From Rhipicephalus microplus (lineage: Eukaryota > Arthropoda > Arachnida > Ixodida > Ixodidae), in NCBI RefSeq assembly GCF_043290135.1, contig NC_134707.1, positions 81,176,987-81,240,986 of the forward strand: a stretch of 64,000 nt of DNA. The letters run 5' to 3'. The stretch's first letter is position 1. Every line of letters begins with the position of its first letter. The notes beneath the pieces were generated by a model. That model was not told where the DNA came from and did not search any database. It was given only the letters and a program-made list of their open reading frames with translations. Both the position numbers and the translations under genes were made by a program. This document shows, one piece after another, positions 38,501 to 52,600 of this stretch.

Positions 38501-41495
38501 TGGCGCAATTAGTTAGCACACGGTACTTATACGACAGTTTTCGTGAGCTATGCCGGGGTTGTGAGTTCGTCCCTCACCTATGGAATCACATTTTTATTAG
38601 ATTTCATATTTAGTCATGAGGTTAATTGTATACTAAATGCTGACTACAGCCTGACTCGAAAACATTTGTTTACTGGAGGTGTGTGTAGACAACAGTCCTA
38701 AAGAAAACACTCTTACGTGCAACCATGTTCCCCAGTGGCGCAATTGGTTAGCGCACGGTACTTATACGACAGTTCTCGTGAGCTATGCCGGGGTTTTGAG
38801 TTCAAGCCTCACCTGGGGAATGAAATATTTATTATTTTTCATATTTAGTCATGAGGTTAATTGTATACTCAATGCTGGCGACAGCTTGGCCCGAAAACAT
38901 TTGTTTACTGGAGTTGTGTGTAGAGAACAGTCCTAAAGGAAACACTCTTAAGTGCAACCGTGTTCCCCAGTGGCGCAATTGGTTAGCGCACGGTACTTAT
39001 ACGACAGTTCTCGTGAGCTATGCCGGGGTTGTGAGTTCGAGCCTCCCCTGGGGATTGAAATTTTTATTAGTTTTCATATTTAGTCATGAGGTTAATTGTA
39101 TACTCAATGCTGGCGACTGCCTAGCTCGAAAACATTTGTTTACTGGAGTTGTGTGTAGGCAACAGTCCTAAAGAAAAGACTCCTACGTGCGACCGTGTTC
39201 CCCAGTGGCGCAATTGGTTAGCGCACGGTACTTATACGACAGTTCTCGTCAGCTATGCCGGGGTTGTGAGTTCGAGACTCACCTGTGGAATGAAATTTTT
39301 ATTAGTTTTCATATTTAGTCATGAGGTTATTTGTATACTCAATGCTGGCGACTGCCTGGCTCGAAAACATTTGTTTACTGGAGTTGTGTGTAGACAACAG
39401 TCCTAAAGAAAAGACTCCTACGTGCGACCGTGTTCCCCAGTGGCGCAATTAGTTAGCGCACGGTACTTATACGACAGTTCTCGTGAGCTATGCCGGGTTT
39501 GTGAGTTTGAGCCTCACCTGGGGAGTGAAATTTTTATTAGTTTTCATATTGAGCCATGAGGATAATTGTATACTCAATGCTGGCGACTGCCTAGCTCGAA
39601 AACTATTGTTTTCTGGAGTTGTGTGGAGACAACAGTCCTAAAGAAAAGACTCCTACGTGCGACCGTGTTCCCCAGTGGCGCAATCGGTTAGCGCACGGTA
39701 CTTATACAACAGTTCTCGTCAGCTATGCCGGGGTTGTGAGTTCGAGACTCACTTGTGGAATGAAATTTTTATTAGGTTTCATATTTAGTCATGAGGTTAA
39801 TTGTATACTCAATGCTGGCGACTGCCTGGCTCGAAAACATTTGTTTACTGGAGTCTTGCGCAGACAACAGTCCTCAAGGAAAGACTCCTATGTGCAACCG
39901 TGTTCCCCAGTGGCGCAATTGGTTAGCGCACCATACTTATACGACAGTTCTCGTGAGCTATGCCGGGGTTGTGAGTTTGAGCCTCACCTGGGGAGTGAAA
40001 TTTTTATTAGTTTTCATATTTAGCCATGAGGTTAATTGTATACTCAATGCTGGCGACTGCCTAGCTCGAAAACTATTGTTTACTGGAGTTGTGTGGAGAC
40101 AACAGTCCTAAAGAAAAGGCTCCTACGTGCGACCGTGTTCCCCAGTGGTGCAATCGGTTAGCGCACAGTACCTATACAACAGTTCTCGTCAGCTATGCCG
40201 GGGTTGTGAGTTCGAGACTCACCTGGGGAATGAAATTTTTATCAGTTTTCATATTTAGTCATGAGGTTAATTGTATACTCAATGCTGGCGACTGCCTGGC
40301 TCGAAAACATTTGTTTACTGGAGGTGTGTGTAGACAACAGTCCTAAAGGAAACACTCTTACGTGCAACCGTGTTCCCCAGTGGCGCAATTGGTTAGCGCA
40401 CCATACTTATACGACAGTTCTCGTGAGCTATCCCGGGGTTGTGAGTTCGAGCCTCACCTGGGGAATGAAATTTTTATTAGTTTTCATATTTAGTCATAAG
40501 GTCAACTGTATACGCAATGCTGGCGACTGCCTGGCTCGAAAACATTTGTTTAATGGAGGTGTGTGTAGACAACAGTCGTAAAGGAAACACTCTAACGTGA
40601 AACCGTGTTCCCCAGTGGCGCAATTGGTTAGCGCACGGTACTTATGCGACAGTTCTCGTGAGCTATGCAACGTTGTGAGTTCGAGCCTCACCTGGGGAAT
40701 GAAAATTTTATTGGTTTTCATATTTAGTCATGAGGTTAATTGTATACTCAATGCTGGCGACTGCCTGGCTCGAAAACATTTGTTTACTGGAGGTGTGTGT
40801 AGAGAACAGTCCTAAAGGAAACACTCTTACGTGCAACCGTGTTCCCCAGTGGCGCAATTGGTTAGCGCACGGTACTTATGCGACAGTTCTCGTGAGCTAT
40901 GCCGGGGTTGTGATTTCGAGCCTCACCTGGGGAATGAAATTTTTATTAGTTTTCATTATTAGTCATGAGGTTAATTGTATACTCAATGCTGGCGACTGCC
41001 TGGCTCGAAAACATTTGTTTACTGGAGGTGTGTGTAGACAACAGTCCTAAAGGAAACACTCTTACGTGAAACCGTGTTCGCAGTGGCGCAATTGGTTAGC
41101 GCACGGTACTTATACGACAGTTCTCGTGAGCTATGCCGGGGTTGTGAGTTCGAGCCTCACCTGGGAAATGAAATTTTTATTAGTTTTCATTATTAGTCAT
41201 GAGGTTAATTGTATACTCAATGCTGGCGACTGCCTGGCTCGAAACATTTGCTTACTGGAGGTGTGTGTAGACAACAGTCCTAAAGGAAAGACTCCTACGT
41301 GCGACCGTGTTCCCCAGTGGCGCAATTAGTTAGCACACGGTACTTATACGACAGTTCTCGTGAGCTATGCCGGGGTTGTGAGTTCGTCTCTCACCTATGG
41401 AATCAAATTTTTATTAGATTTCATATTTAGTCATGAGGTTAATTGTATACTAAATGCTGACGACTGCCTGACTCGAAAACATTTGTTTACTGGAG
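32571..41495 (+). repeat. Large segmental repeat, copy B (8,925 bp, 38 monomers)
   Basis: Same order of subtypes as copy A with a 470-bp tandem duplication (two monomers) near 35.8-36.6 kb. A recombinant unit near 37.55 kb has its first half from one subtype and its second half from another. Confidence 0.85.
32621..32712 (+). tRNA. tRNA-like copy with anticodon CAT (4 of 7)
   Basis: CAT is at 32655-32657, exactly 8,455 bp from the 24166 copy. It is one of the markers used to align the large duplicated segments. Confidence 0.7.
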
Positions 41496-41545
41496 GTGTG
41501 TGTAGACAACAGTCCTAAAGGAAACACTCTTACGTGCAACCATGT

Positions 41546-41637
41546 TCCCCAGTGGCGCAATTGGTTAGCGCACGGTACTCATACGACAGTTCTCGTGAGC
41601 TATGCCGGGGTTTTGAGTTCAAGCCTCACCTGGGGAA
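41546..41637 (+). tRNA. tRNA-like copy with anticodon CAT (5 of 7)
   Basis: CAT is at 41580-41582, 8,925 bp from the 32621 copy. Confidence 0.7.
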
Positions 41638-43893
41638 TGAAATATTTATTAGTTTTCATATTTAGTCATGAGGTTAATTGTATACTCAATGCTGGCGACA
41701 GCTTGGCCCGAAAACATTTGTTTACTGGAGTTGTGTGTAGAGAACAGTCCCAAAGGAAACACTCTTATGTGCAACCGTGTTCCCCAGTGGCGCAATTGGT
41801 TAGCGCACGGTACTTATACGACAGTTCTCGTGAGCTATGCCGGGGTTGTGAGTTCGAGCCTCCCCTGGGGATTGAAATTTTTATTAGTTTTCATATTTAG
41901 TCATGAGGTTAATTGTATACTCAATGCTGGCGACAGCCTGGCCCGAAAACATTTGTTTACTGGAGTTGTGTGTAGACAACAGTCCTAAAGGAAACACTCT
42001 TACGTGCAACCGTGTTCCCCAGTGGCGCAATTGGTTAGCGCACGGTACTTATACGACAGTTCTCGTGAGCTATGCCGGGGTTGTGAGTTCGAGCCTCCCC
42101 TGGGGATTGAAATTTTTATTAGTTTTCATATTTAGTCATGAGGTTAATTGTATACTCAATGCTGGCGACAGCCTGGCCCGAAAACATTTGTTTACTGGAG
42201 TTGTGTGTAGGCAACAGTCCTAAAGAAAAGACTCCTACGTGCGACCGTGTTCCCCAGTGGCGCAATTGGTTAGCGCACGGTACTTATACGACAGTTCTCG
42301 TCAGCTATGCCGGGGTTGTGAGTTCGAGACTCACCTGTGGAATGAAATTTTTATTAGTTTCCATTATCAGTCATGAGGTTAATTGTATACTCAATGCTGG
42401 CGACTGCCTATCTCGAAAACATTTGTTTACTGGAGTTGTGTGTAGACAACAGTCCTAAAGAAAAGACTCCTACGTGCGACCGTGTTCCCCAGTGGCGCAA
42501 TTAGTTAGTGCACGGTACTTATACGACAGTTCTCGTGAGCTATGCCGGGTTTGTGAGTTTGAGCCTCACCTGGGAAGTGAAATTTTTATTAGTTTTCATA
42601 TTGAGCCATGAGGATAATTGTATACTCAATGCTGGCGACTGCCTAGCTCGAAAACTATTGTTTTCTGGAGTTGTGTGGAGACAACAGTCCTAAAGAAAAG
42701 ACTCCTACGTGCGACCGTGTTCCCCAGTGGCGCAATCGGTTAGCGCACGGTACTTATACAACAGTTCTCGTCAGCTATGCCGGGGTTGTGAGTTCGAGAC
42801 TCACTTGTGGAATGAAATTTTTATTAGGTTTCATATTTAGTCATGAGGTTAATTGTATACTCAATGCTGGCGACTGCCTGGCTCGAAAACATTTGTTTAC
42901 TGGAGTCTTGCGCAGACAACAGTCCTCAAGGAAAGACTCCTATGTGCAACCGTGTTCCCCAGTGGCGCAATTGGTTAGCGCACCATACTTATACGACAGT
43001 TCTCGTGAGCTATGCCGGGGTTGTGAGTTTGAGCCTCACCTGGGGAGTGAAATTTTTATTAGTTTTCATATTTAGCCATGAGGTTAATTGTATACTCAAT
43101 GCTGGCGACTGCCTAGCTCGAAAACTATTGTTTACTGGAGTTGTGTGGAGACAACAGTCCTAAAGAAAAGGCTCCTACGTGCGACCGTGTTCCCCAGTGG
43201 TGCAATCGGTTAGCGCACGGTACTTATGCGACAGTTCTCGTGAGCTATGCCGGGGTTGTGATTTCGAGCCTCACCTGGGGAATGAAATTTTTATTAGTTT
43301 TCATTATTAGTCATGAGGTTAATTGTATACTCAATGCTGGCGACTGCCTGGCTCGAAAACATTTGTTTACTGGAGGTGTGTGTAGACAACAGTCCTAAAG
43401 GAAACACTCTTACGTGAAACCGTGTTCGCAGTGGCGCAATTGGTTAGCGCACGGTACTTATACGACAGTTCTCGTGAGCTATGCCGGGGTTGTGAGTTCG
43501 AGCCTCACCTGGGAAATGAAATTTTTATTAGTTTTCATTATTAGTCATGAGGTTAATTGTATACTCAATGCTGGCGACTGCCTGGCTCGAAACATTTGCT
43601 TACTGGAGGTGTGTGTAGACAACAGTCCTAAAGGAAAGACTCCTACGTGCGACCGTGTTCCCCAGTGGCGCAATTAGTTAGCACACGGTACTTATACGAC
43701 AGTTCTCGTGAGCTATGCCGGGGTTGTGAGTTCGTCTCTCACCTATGGAATCAAATTTTTATTAGATTTCATATTTAGTCATGAGGTTAATTGTATACTA
43801 AATGCTGACGACTGCCTGACTCGAAAACATTTGTTTACTGGAGGTGTGTGTAGACAACAGTCCTAAAGGAAACACTCTTACGTGCAACCATGT

Positions 43894-43985
43894 TCCCCAG
43901 TGGCGCAATTGGTTAGCGCACGGTACTCATACGACAGTTCTCGTGAGCTATGCCGGGGTTTTGAGTTCAAGCCTCACCTGGGGAA
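43894..43985 (+). tRNA. tRNA-like copy with anticodon CAT (6 of 7)
   Basis: CAT is at 43928-43930, ten monomers (2,348 bp) after the previous CAT copy, inside the mosaic segment. Confidence 0.7.
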
Positions 43986-46660
43986 TGAAATATTTATTAG
44001 TTTTCATATTTAGTCATGAGGTTAATTGTATACTCAATGCTGGCGACAGCTTGGCCCGAAAACATTTGTTTACTGGAGTTGTGTGTAGAGAACAGTCCTA
44101 AAGGAAACACTCTTAAGTGCAACCGTGTTCCCCAGTGGCGCAATTGGTTAGCGCACGGTACTTATACGACAGTTCTCGTGAGCTATGCCGGGGTTGTGAG
44201 TTCGAGCCTCCCCTGGGGATTGAAATTTTTATTAGTTTTCATATTTAGTCATGAGGTTAATTGTATACTCAATGCTGGCGACTGCCTAGCTCGAAAACAT
44301 TTGTTTACTGGAGTTGTGTGTAGGCAACAGTCCTAAAGAAAAGACTCCTACGTGCGACCGTGTTCCCCAGTGGCGCAATTGGTTAGCGCACGGTACTTAT
44401 ACGACAGTTCTCGTCAGCTATGCCGGGGTTGTGAGTTCGAGACTCACCTGTGGAATGAAATTTTTATTAGTTTTCATATTTAGTCATGAGGTTATTTGTA
44501 TACTCAATGCTGGCGACTGCCTGGCTCGAAAACATTTGTTTACTGGAGTTGTGTGTAGACAACAGTCCTAAAGAAAAGACTCCTACGTGCGACCGTGTTC
44601 CCCAGTGGCGCAATTAGTTAGCGCACGGTACTTATACGACAGTTCTCGTGAGCTATGCCGGGTTTGTGAGTTTGAGCCTCACCTGGGGAGTGAAATTTTT
44701 ATTAGTTTTCATATTGAGCCATGAGGATAATTGTATACTCAATGCTGGCGACTGCCTAGCTCGAAAACTATTGTTTTCTGGAGTTGTGTGGAGACAACAG
44801 TCCTAAAGAAAAGACTCCTACGTGCGACCGTGTTCCCCAGTGGCGCAATCGGTTAGCGCACGGTACTTATACAACAGTTCTCGTCAGCTATGCCGGGGTT
44901 GTGAGTTCGAGACTCACTTGTGGAATGAAATTTTTATTAGGTTTCATATTTAGTCATGAGGTTAATTGTATACTCAATGCTGGCGACTGCCTGGCTCGAA
45001 AACATTTGTTTACTGGAGTCTTGCGCAGACAACAGTCCTCAAGGAAAGACTCCTATGTGCAACCGTGTTCCCCAGTGGCGCAATTGGTTAGCGCACCATA
45101 CTTATACGACAGTTCTCGTGAGCTATGCCGGGGTTGTGAGTTTGAGCCTCACCTGGGGAGTGAAATTTTTATTAGTTTTCATATTTAGCCATGAGGTTAA
45201 TTGTATACTCAATGCTGGCGACTGCCTAGCTCGAAAACTATTGTTTACTGGAGTTGTGTGGAGACAACAGTCCTAAAGAAAAGGCTCCTACGTGCGACCG
45301 TGTTCCCCAGTGGTGCAATCGGTTAGCGCACAGTACCTATACAACAGTTCTCGTCAGCTATGCCGGGGTTGTGAGTTCGAGACTCACCTGGGGAATGAAA
45401 TTTTTATCAGTTTTCATATTTAGTCATGAGGTTAATTGTATACTCAATGCTGGCGACTGCCTGGCTCGAAAACATTTGTTTACTGGAGGTGTGTGTAGAC
45501 AACAGTCCTAAAGGAAACACTCTTACGTGCAACCGTGTTCCCCAGTGGCGCAATTGGTTAGCGCACCATACTTATACGACAGTTCTCGTGAGCTATCCCG
45601 GGGTTGTGAGTTCGAGCCTCACCTGGGGAATGAAATTTTTATTAGTTTTCATATTTAGTCATAAGGTCAACTGTATACGCAATGCTGGCGACTGCCTGGC
45701 TCGAAAACATTTGTTTAATGGAGGTGTGTGTAGACAACAGTCGTAAAGGAAACACTCTAACGTGAAACCGTGTTCCCCAGTGGCGCAATTGGTTAGCGCA
45801 CGGTACTTATGCGACAGTTCTCGTGAGCTATGCAACGTTGTGAGTTCGAGCCTCACCTGGGGAATGAAAATTTTATTGGTTTTCATATTTAGTCATGAGG
45901 TTAATTGTATACTCAATGCTGGCGACTGCCTGGCTCGAAAACATTTGTTTACTGGAGGTGTGTGTAGAGAACAGTCCTAAAGGAAACACTCTTACGTGCA
46001 ACCGTGTTCCCCAGTGGCGCAATTGGTTAGCGCACGGTACTTATGCGACAGTTCTCGTGAGCTATGCCGGGGTTGTGATTTCGAGCCTCACCTGGGGAAT
46101 GAAATTTTTATTAGTTTTCATTATTAGTCATGAGGTTAATTGTATACTCAATGCTGGCGACTGCCTGGCTCGAAAACATTTGTTTACTGGAGGTGTGTGT
46201 AGACAACAGTCCTAAAGGAAACACTCTTACGTGAAACCGTGTTCGCAGTGGCGCAATTGGTTAGCGCACGGTACTTATACGACAGTTCTCGTGAGCTATG
46301 CCGGGGTTGTGAGTTCGAGCCTCACCTGGGAAATGAAATTTTTATTAGTTTTCATTATTAGTCATGAGGTTAATTGTATACTCAATGCTGGCGACTGCCT
46401 GGCTCGAAACATTTGCTTACTGGAGGTGTGTGTAGACAACAGTCCTAAAGGAAAGACTCCTACGTGCGACCGTGTTCCCCAGTGGCGCAATTAGTTAGCA
46501 CACGGTACTTATACGACAGTTCTCGTGAGCTATGCCGGGGTTGTGAGTTCGTCTCTCACCTATGGAATCAAATTTTTATTAGATTTCATATTTAGTCATG
46601 AGGTTAATTGTATACTAAATGCTGACGACTGCCTGACTCGAAAACATTTGTTTACTGGAG

Positions 46661-49600
46661 GTGTGTGTAGACAACAGTCCTAAAGGAAACACTCTTACGT
46701 GCAACCATGTTCCCCAGTGGCGCAATTGGTTAGCGCACGGTACTCATACGACAGTTCTCGTGAGCTATGCCGGGGTTTTGAGTTCAAGCCTCACCTGGGG
46801 AATGAAATATTTATTAGTTTTCATATTTAGTCATGAGGTTAATTGTATACTCAATGCTGGCGACAGCTTGGCCCGAAAACATTTGTTTACTGGAGTTGTG
46901 TGTAGAGAACAGTCCCAAAGGAAACACTCTTATGTGCAACCGTGTTCCCCAGTGGCGCAATTGGTTAGCGCACGGTACTTATACGACAGTTCTCGTGAGC
47001 TATGCCGGGGTTGTGAGTTCGAGCCTCCCCTGGGGATTGAAATTTTTATTAGTTTTCATATTTAGTCATGAGGTTAATTGTATACTCAATGCTGGCGACT
47101 GCCTAGCTCGAAAACATTTGTTTACTGGAGTTGTGTGTAGGCAACAGTCCTAAAGAAAAGACTCCTACGTGCGACCGTGTTCCCCAGTGGCGCAATTGGT
47201 TAGCGCACGGTACTTATACGACAGTTCTCGTCAGCTATGCCGGGGTTGTGAGTTCGAGACTCACCTGTGGAATGAAATTTTTATTAGTTTTCATATTTAG
47301 TCATGAGGTTATTTGTATACTCAATGCTGGCGACTGCCTGGCTCGAAAACATTTGTTTACTGGAGTTGTGTGTAGACAACAGTCCTAAAGAAAAGACTCC
47401 TACGTGCGACCGTGTTCCCCAGTGGCGCAATTAGTTAGCGCACGGTACTTATACGACAGTTCTCGTGAGCTATGCCGGGTTTGTGAGTTTGAGCCTCACC
47501 TGGGGAGTGAAATTTTTATTAGTTTTCATATTTAGCCATGAGGTTAATTGTATACTCAATGCTGGCGACTGCCTAGCTCGAAAACTATTGTTTACTGGTG
47601 TTGTGTGGAGACAACAGTCCTAAAGAAAAGACTCCTACGTGCGACCGTGTTCCCCAGTGGCGCAATCGGTTAGCGCACGGTACCTATACAACAGTTCTGG
47701 TCAGCTATGCCGGGGTTGTGAGTTCGAGACTCACCTGGGGAATGAAATTTTTATTAGTTTTCATATTTAGTCATGAGGTTAATTGTATACTCAATGCTGG
47801 CGACTGCCTGGCTCGAAAACATTTGTTTACTGGAGGTGTGTGTAGACAACAGTCCTAAAGGAAACACTCTTACGTGCGACCGTCTTCCCCAGTGGCGCAA
47901 TTGGATAGCGCACGGTACTTATACGACAGTTCTCGTGAGCTATGCCGGGGTTGTGAGTTCGAGCCTCACCTGGGGCATGAAATTTTTATTAGTTTTCATA
48001 TTTAGTCGTGAGGTTCATTGTATACTGAATGCTTTCGACTGCCTGGCTCGAAAACGTTTGTTTACTGGAGTTTTGCGCAGACAACAGTCCTAAAGGAAAG
48101 ACTCCTACGTGTGACCGTGTCCCCAGTGGCGCAATCGGTTAGCGCACGGTACCTTTACGTAAGTTCTCGTGAGCTATGCCGGGGTTGTGAGTTTGAGCCT
48201 CACCTGGGGAATGGAATTTTCATTAGTTTTCATATTTAGGCTTGAGGTTAATTGTATACTCAATGCTGGCGACTGCCTGGTTCGGAAACATTTGTTTACT
48301 GGAGTTGTGTGGAGACAACAGTCGTAAAGGAAACCCTCTTACGTGCAAACGTGTTCCCCAGTGGCGCAATTGGTTAGCGCACGGTACTTATACGACAGTT
48401 CTCGTCAGCTATGCCGAGGTTGTGAGTTCGAGACTCGCCTGTGGAATGAAATTTTTATTAGTTTTCATATTTAGTCATGAGGTTAATTGTATACTCAATG
48501 CTGGCGACTGCCTGGCTCGAAAAAAATTTGTTTACTGGAGTTTTGCGCAGACAACAGTCCTAAAGGAAAGACTCCTACGTGCGACCGTGTTCCGCAGTGG
48601 CGCAATTGGTTAGCGCACGGTACTTACACGACAGTGCTTGTGAGCTATGCCGAGGTTGTGAGTTCGAGACTCGCCTGTGGAATGAAATTTTTATTAGTTT
48701 TCATATTTAGTCATGAGGTTAATTGTATACTCAATGCTGGCGACTGCCTGGCTCGAAAAAATTTGTTTACTGGAGTTTTGCGCAGACAACAGTCCTAAAG
48801 GAAAGACTCCTACGTGCGACCGTGTTCCGCAGTGGCGCAATTGGTTAGCGCACGGTACTTACACGACGGTTCTTGTAAGCTATGCCGGGGTTGTGAGTTT
48901 GAGCCTCGCCTGGGGAGTGAAATTTTTATTAGTTTTCATATTTAGCCATGAGGTAATTGTATACTCAATGCTGGCAACTGCCTAGCCTGAAAACATTTGT
49001 TTACTGGAGTTGTGTGTAGACAACAGTCCTAAAGGAAACACTTTTACAAGCAACCGTGTTCCCCAGTGGCGCAATTGGTTAGCGCACGGTACTTATACGA
49101 CAGTTCTCGTGAGCTATGCCGGGGTTGTGAGTTCGAGCCTCACCTGGGGAATGAAGTTTTTATTAGTTTTCATATTTTTACATGAGGTTAATTGTATACT
49201 CAATGCTGGCGACTGCCTGGCTCGAAAACATTTGTTTACCGGAGGTGTCTGTAGACAACAGTCCTAAAGGAAACACTCTTACGTGCAACCGCGTTCTCCA
49301 GTGGCGCAATTGGTTAGTGCACGGTACTTATACGACAGTTCTCGTGAGCTATGCCGGGGTTGTGAGTTCGAGCCTCACCTGGGGAATGAAATTTTTATTA
49401 GTTTTCATATTTAGTCATGAGGGTAATTGTATACTCAATGCTGGCGACTGCCTGGCTCGAAAACATTTGTTTACTGGAGTTGTGTGTAGACAACAGTCCT
49501 AAAGGAAAGACTCCTACGTGCGACCGTGTTCCCCAGTGGCGCAATTAGTTAGCACACGGTACTTATACGACAGTTCTCGTGAGCTATACCGGGGTTGTGA

Positions 49601-52600
49601 GTTCGTCCCTCACCTATGGAATCAAATTTTTATTAGATTTCATATTTAGTCATGAGGTTAATTGTATACTAAATGCTGACGACTGCCTGACTCGAAAACA
49701 TTTGTTTACTGGAGGTGTGTGTAGACAACAGTCCTAAAGGAAACACTCTTACGTGCAACCATGTTCCCCAGTGGCGCAATTGGTTAGCGCACGGTACTTA
49801 TACGACAGTTCTCGTGAGCTATGCCGGGGTTTTGAGTTCAAGCCTCACCTGGGGAATGAAATATTTATTAGTTTTCATATTTAGTCATGAGGTTAATTGT
49901 ATACTCAATGCTGGCGACAGCTTGGCCCGAAAACATTTGTTTACTGGAGTTGTGTGTAGAGAACAGTCCTAAAGGAAACACTCTTATGTGCAACCGTGTT
50001 CCCCAGTGGCGCAATTGGTTAGCGCACGGTACTTATACGACAGTTCTCGTGAGCTATGCCGGGGTTGTGAGTTCGAGCCTCCCCTGGGGATTGAAATTTT
50101 TATTAGTTTTCATATTTAGTCATGAGGTTAATTGTATACTCAATGCTGGCGACAGCCTGGCCCGAAAACATTTGTTTACTGGAGTTGTGTGTAGACAACA
50201 GTCCTAAAGGAAACACTCTTACGTGCAACCGTGTTCCCCAGTGGCGCAATTGGTTAGCGCACGGTACTTATACGACAGTTCTCGTGAGCTATGCCGGGAT
50301 TGTGAGTTCGAGCCTCACCTGGGAAGTGAAATTTTTATTAGTTTTCATATTTAGCCATGAGGTTAATTGTATACTCAATGCTGGCGACTGCCTAGCTCGA
50401 AAACTATTGTTTACTGGTGTTGTGTGGAGACAACAGTCCTAAAGAAAAGACTCCTACGTGCGACCGTGTTCCCCAGTGGCGCAATCGGTTAGCGCATGGT
50501 ACCTATACAACAGTTCTCGTCAGCTATGCCGGGGTTGTGAGTTCGAGACTCACCTGGGGAATGAAATTTTTATTAGTTTTCATATTTAGTCTTGAGGTTA
50601 ATTGTATACTCAATGCTGGCGACTGCCTGGCTCGAAAACATTTGTTTACTGGAGGTGTGTGTAGACAACAGTCCTAAAGGAAACACTCTTACGTGCGACC
50701 GTCTTCCCCAGTGGCGCAATTGGTTAGCGCACGGTACTTATACGACAGTTCTCGTGAGCTATGCCGGGGTTGTGAGTTCGAGCCTCACCTGGGGAATGAA
50801 ATTTTTATTAGTTTTCATATTTAGTCGTGAGGTTCATTGTATACTGAATGCTGGCGACTGCCTGGCTCGAAAACGTTTGTTTACTGGAGTTTTGCGCAGA
50901 CAACAGTCCTAAAGGAAAGACTCCTACGTGTGACCGTGTCCCCAGTGGCGCAATCGGTTAGCGCACGGTACCTTTACGTAAGTTCTCGTGAGCTATGCCG
51001 GGGTTGTGAGTTTGAGCCTCACCTGGGGAATGGAATTTTCATTAGTTTTCATATTTAGGCTTGAGGTTAATTGTATACTCAATGCTGGCGACTGCCTGGT
51101 TCGGAAACATTTGTTTACTGGAGTTGTGTGGAGACAACAGTCGTAAAGGAAACCCTCTTACGTGCAAACGTGTTCCCCAGTGGCGCCATTGGTTAGCGCA
51201 CGGTACTTATACGACAGTTCTCGTCAGCTATGCCGAGGTTGTGAGTTCGAGACTCGCCTGTGGAATGAAATTTTTATTAGTTTTCATATTTAGTCATGAG
51301 GTTAATTGTATACTCAATGCTGGCGACTGCCTGGCTCGAAAAAATTTGTTTACTGGAGTTTTGCGCAGACAACAGTCCTAAAGGAAAGACTCTTACGTGC
51401 GACCGTGTTCCGCAGCGGCGCAATTGGTTAGCGCACGGTACTTACACGACAGTTCTTGTGAGCTATGCCGAGGTTGTGAGTTCGAGACTCGCCTGTGGAA
51501 TGAAATTTTTATTAGTTTTCATATTTAGTCATGAGGTTAATTGTATACTCAATGCTGGCGACTGCCTGGCTCGAAAAAATTTGTTTACTGGAGTTTTGCG
51601 CAGACAACAGTCCTAAAGGAAAGACTCCTTCGTGCGACCGTGTTCCGCAGTGGCGCAATTGGTTAGCGCACGGTACTTACACGACGGTTCTTGTGAGCTA
51701 TGCCGGGGTTGTGAGTTTGAGCCTCGCCTGGGGAGTGAAATTTTTATTAGTTTTCATATTTAGCCTTGAGGTAATTGTATACTCAATGCTGGCAACTGCC
51801 TAGCCTGAAAACATTTGTTTACTGGAGTTGTGTGTAGACAACAATCCTAAAGGAAACACTTTTACAAGCAACCGTGTTCCCCAGTGGCGCAATTGGTTAG
51901 CGCACGGTACTTATACGACAGTTCTCGTGAGCTATGCCGGGGTTGTGAGTTCGAGCCTCACCTGGGGAATGAAGTTTTTATCAGTTTTCATATTTTTACA
52001 TGAGGTTAATTGTATACTCAATGCTGGCGACTGCCTGGCTCGAAAACATTTGTTTACCGGAGGTGTGTGTAGACAACAGTCCTAAAGGAAACACTCTTAC
52101 GTGCAACCGCGTTCTCCAGTGGCGCAATTGGTTAGTGCACGGTACTTATACGACAGTTCTCGTGAGCTATGCCGGGGTTGTGAGTTCGAGCCTCACCTGG
52201 GGAATGAAATTTTTATTAGTTTTCATATTTAGTCATGAGGTTAATTGTATACTCAATGCTGGCGACTGCCTGGCTCGAAAACATTTGTTTACTGGAGTTG
52301 TGTGTAGACAACAGTCCTAAAGGAAACACTCTTACGTGCAACCGCGTTCTCCAGTGGCGCAATTGGTTAGCGCACGGTACTTATACGACAGTTCTCGTGA
52401 GCTATGCCGGGGTTGTGAGTTCGAGCCTCACCTGGGGAATGAAATTTTTATTAGTTTTCATATTTAGTCATGAGGTTAATTGTATACTCAATGCTGGCGA
52501 CTGCCTGGCTCGAAAACATTTGTTTACTGGAGTTGTGTGTAGACAACAGTCCTAAAGGAAAGACTCCTACGTGCGACCGTGTTCCCCAGTGGCGCAATTA

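Larger units (their letters stand above)
41496..46660 (+). repeat. Mosaic array segment joining pieces of copies A and B
   Basis: The 5,165-bp segment reuses units of the 24-41 kb region in a rearranged order: CAT-anticodon markers sit 10 and 12 monomers apart, and units near 42.1-42.4 kb and 43.2 kb switch subtype within one monomer. It looks like the product of several unequal exchanges. Confidence 0.7.
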
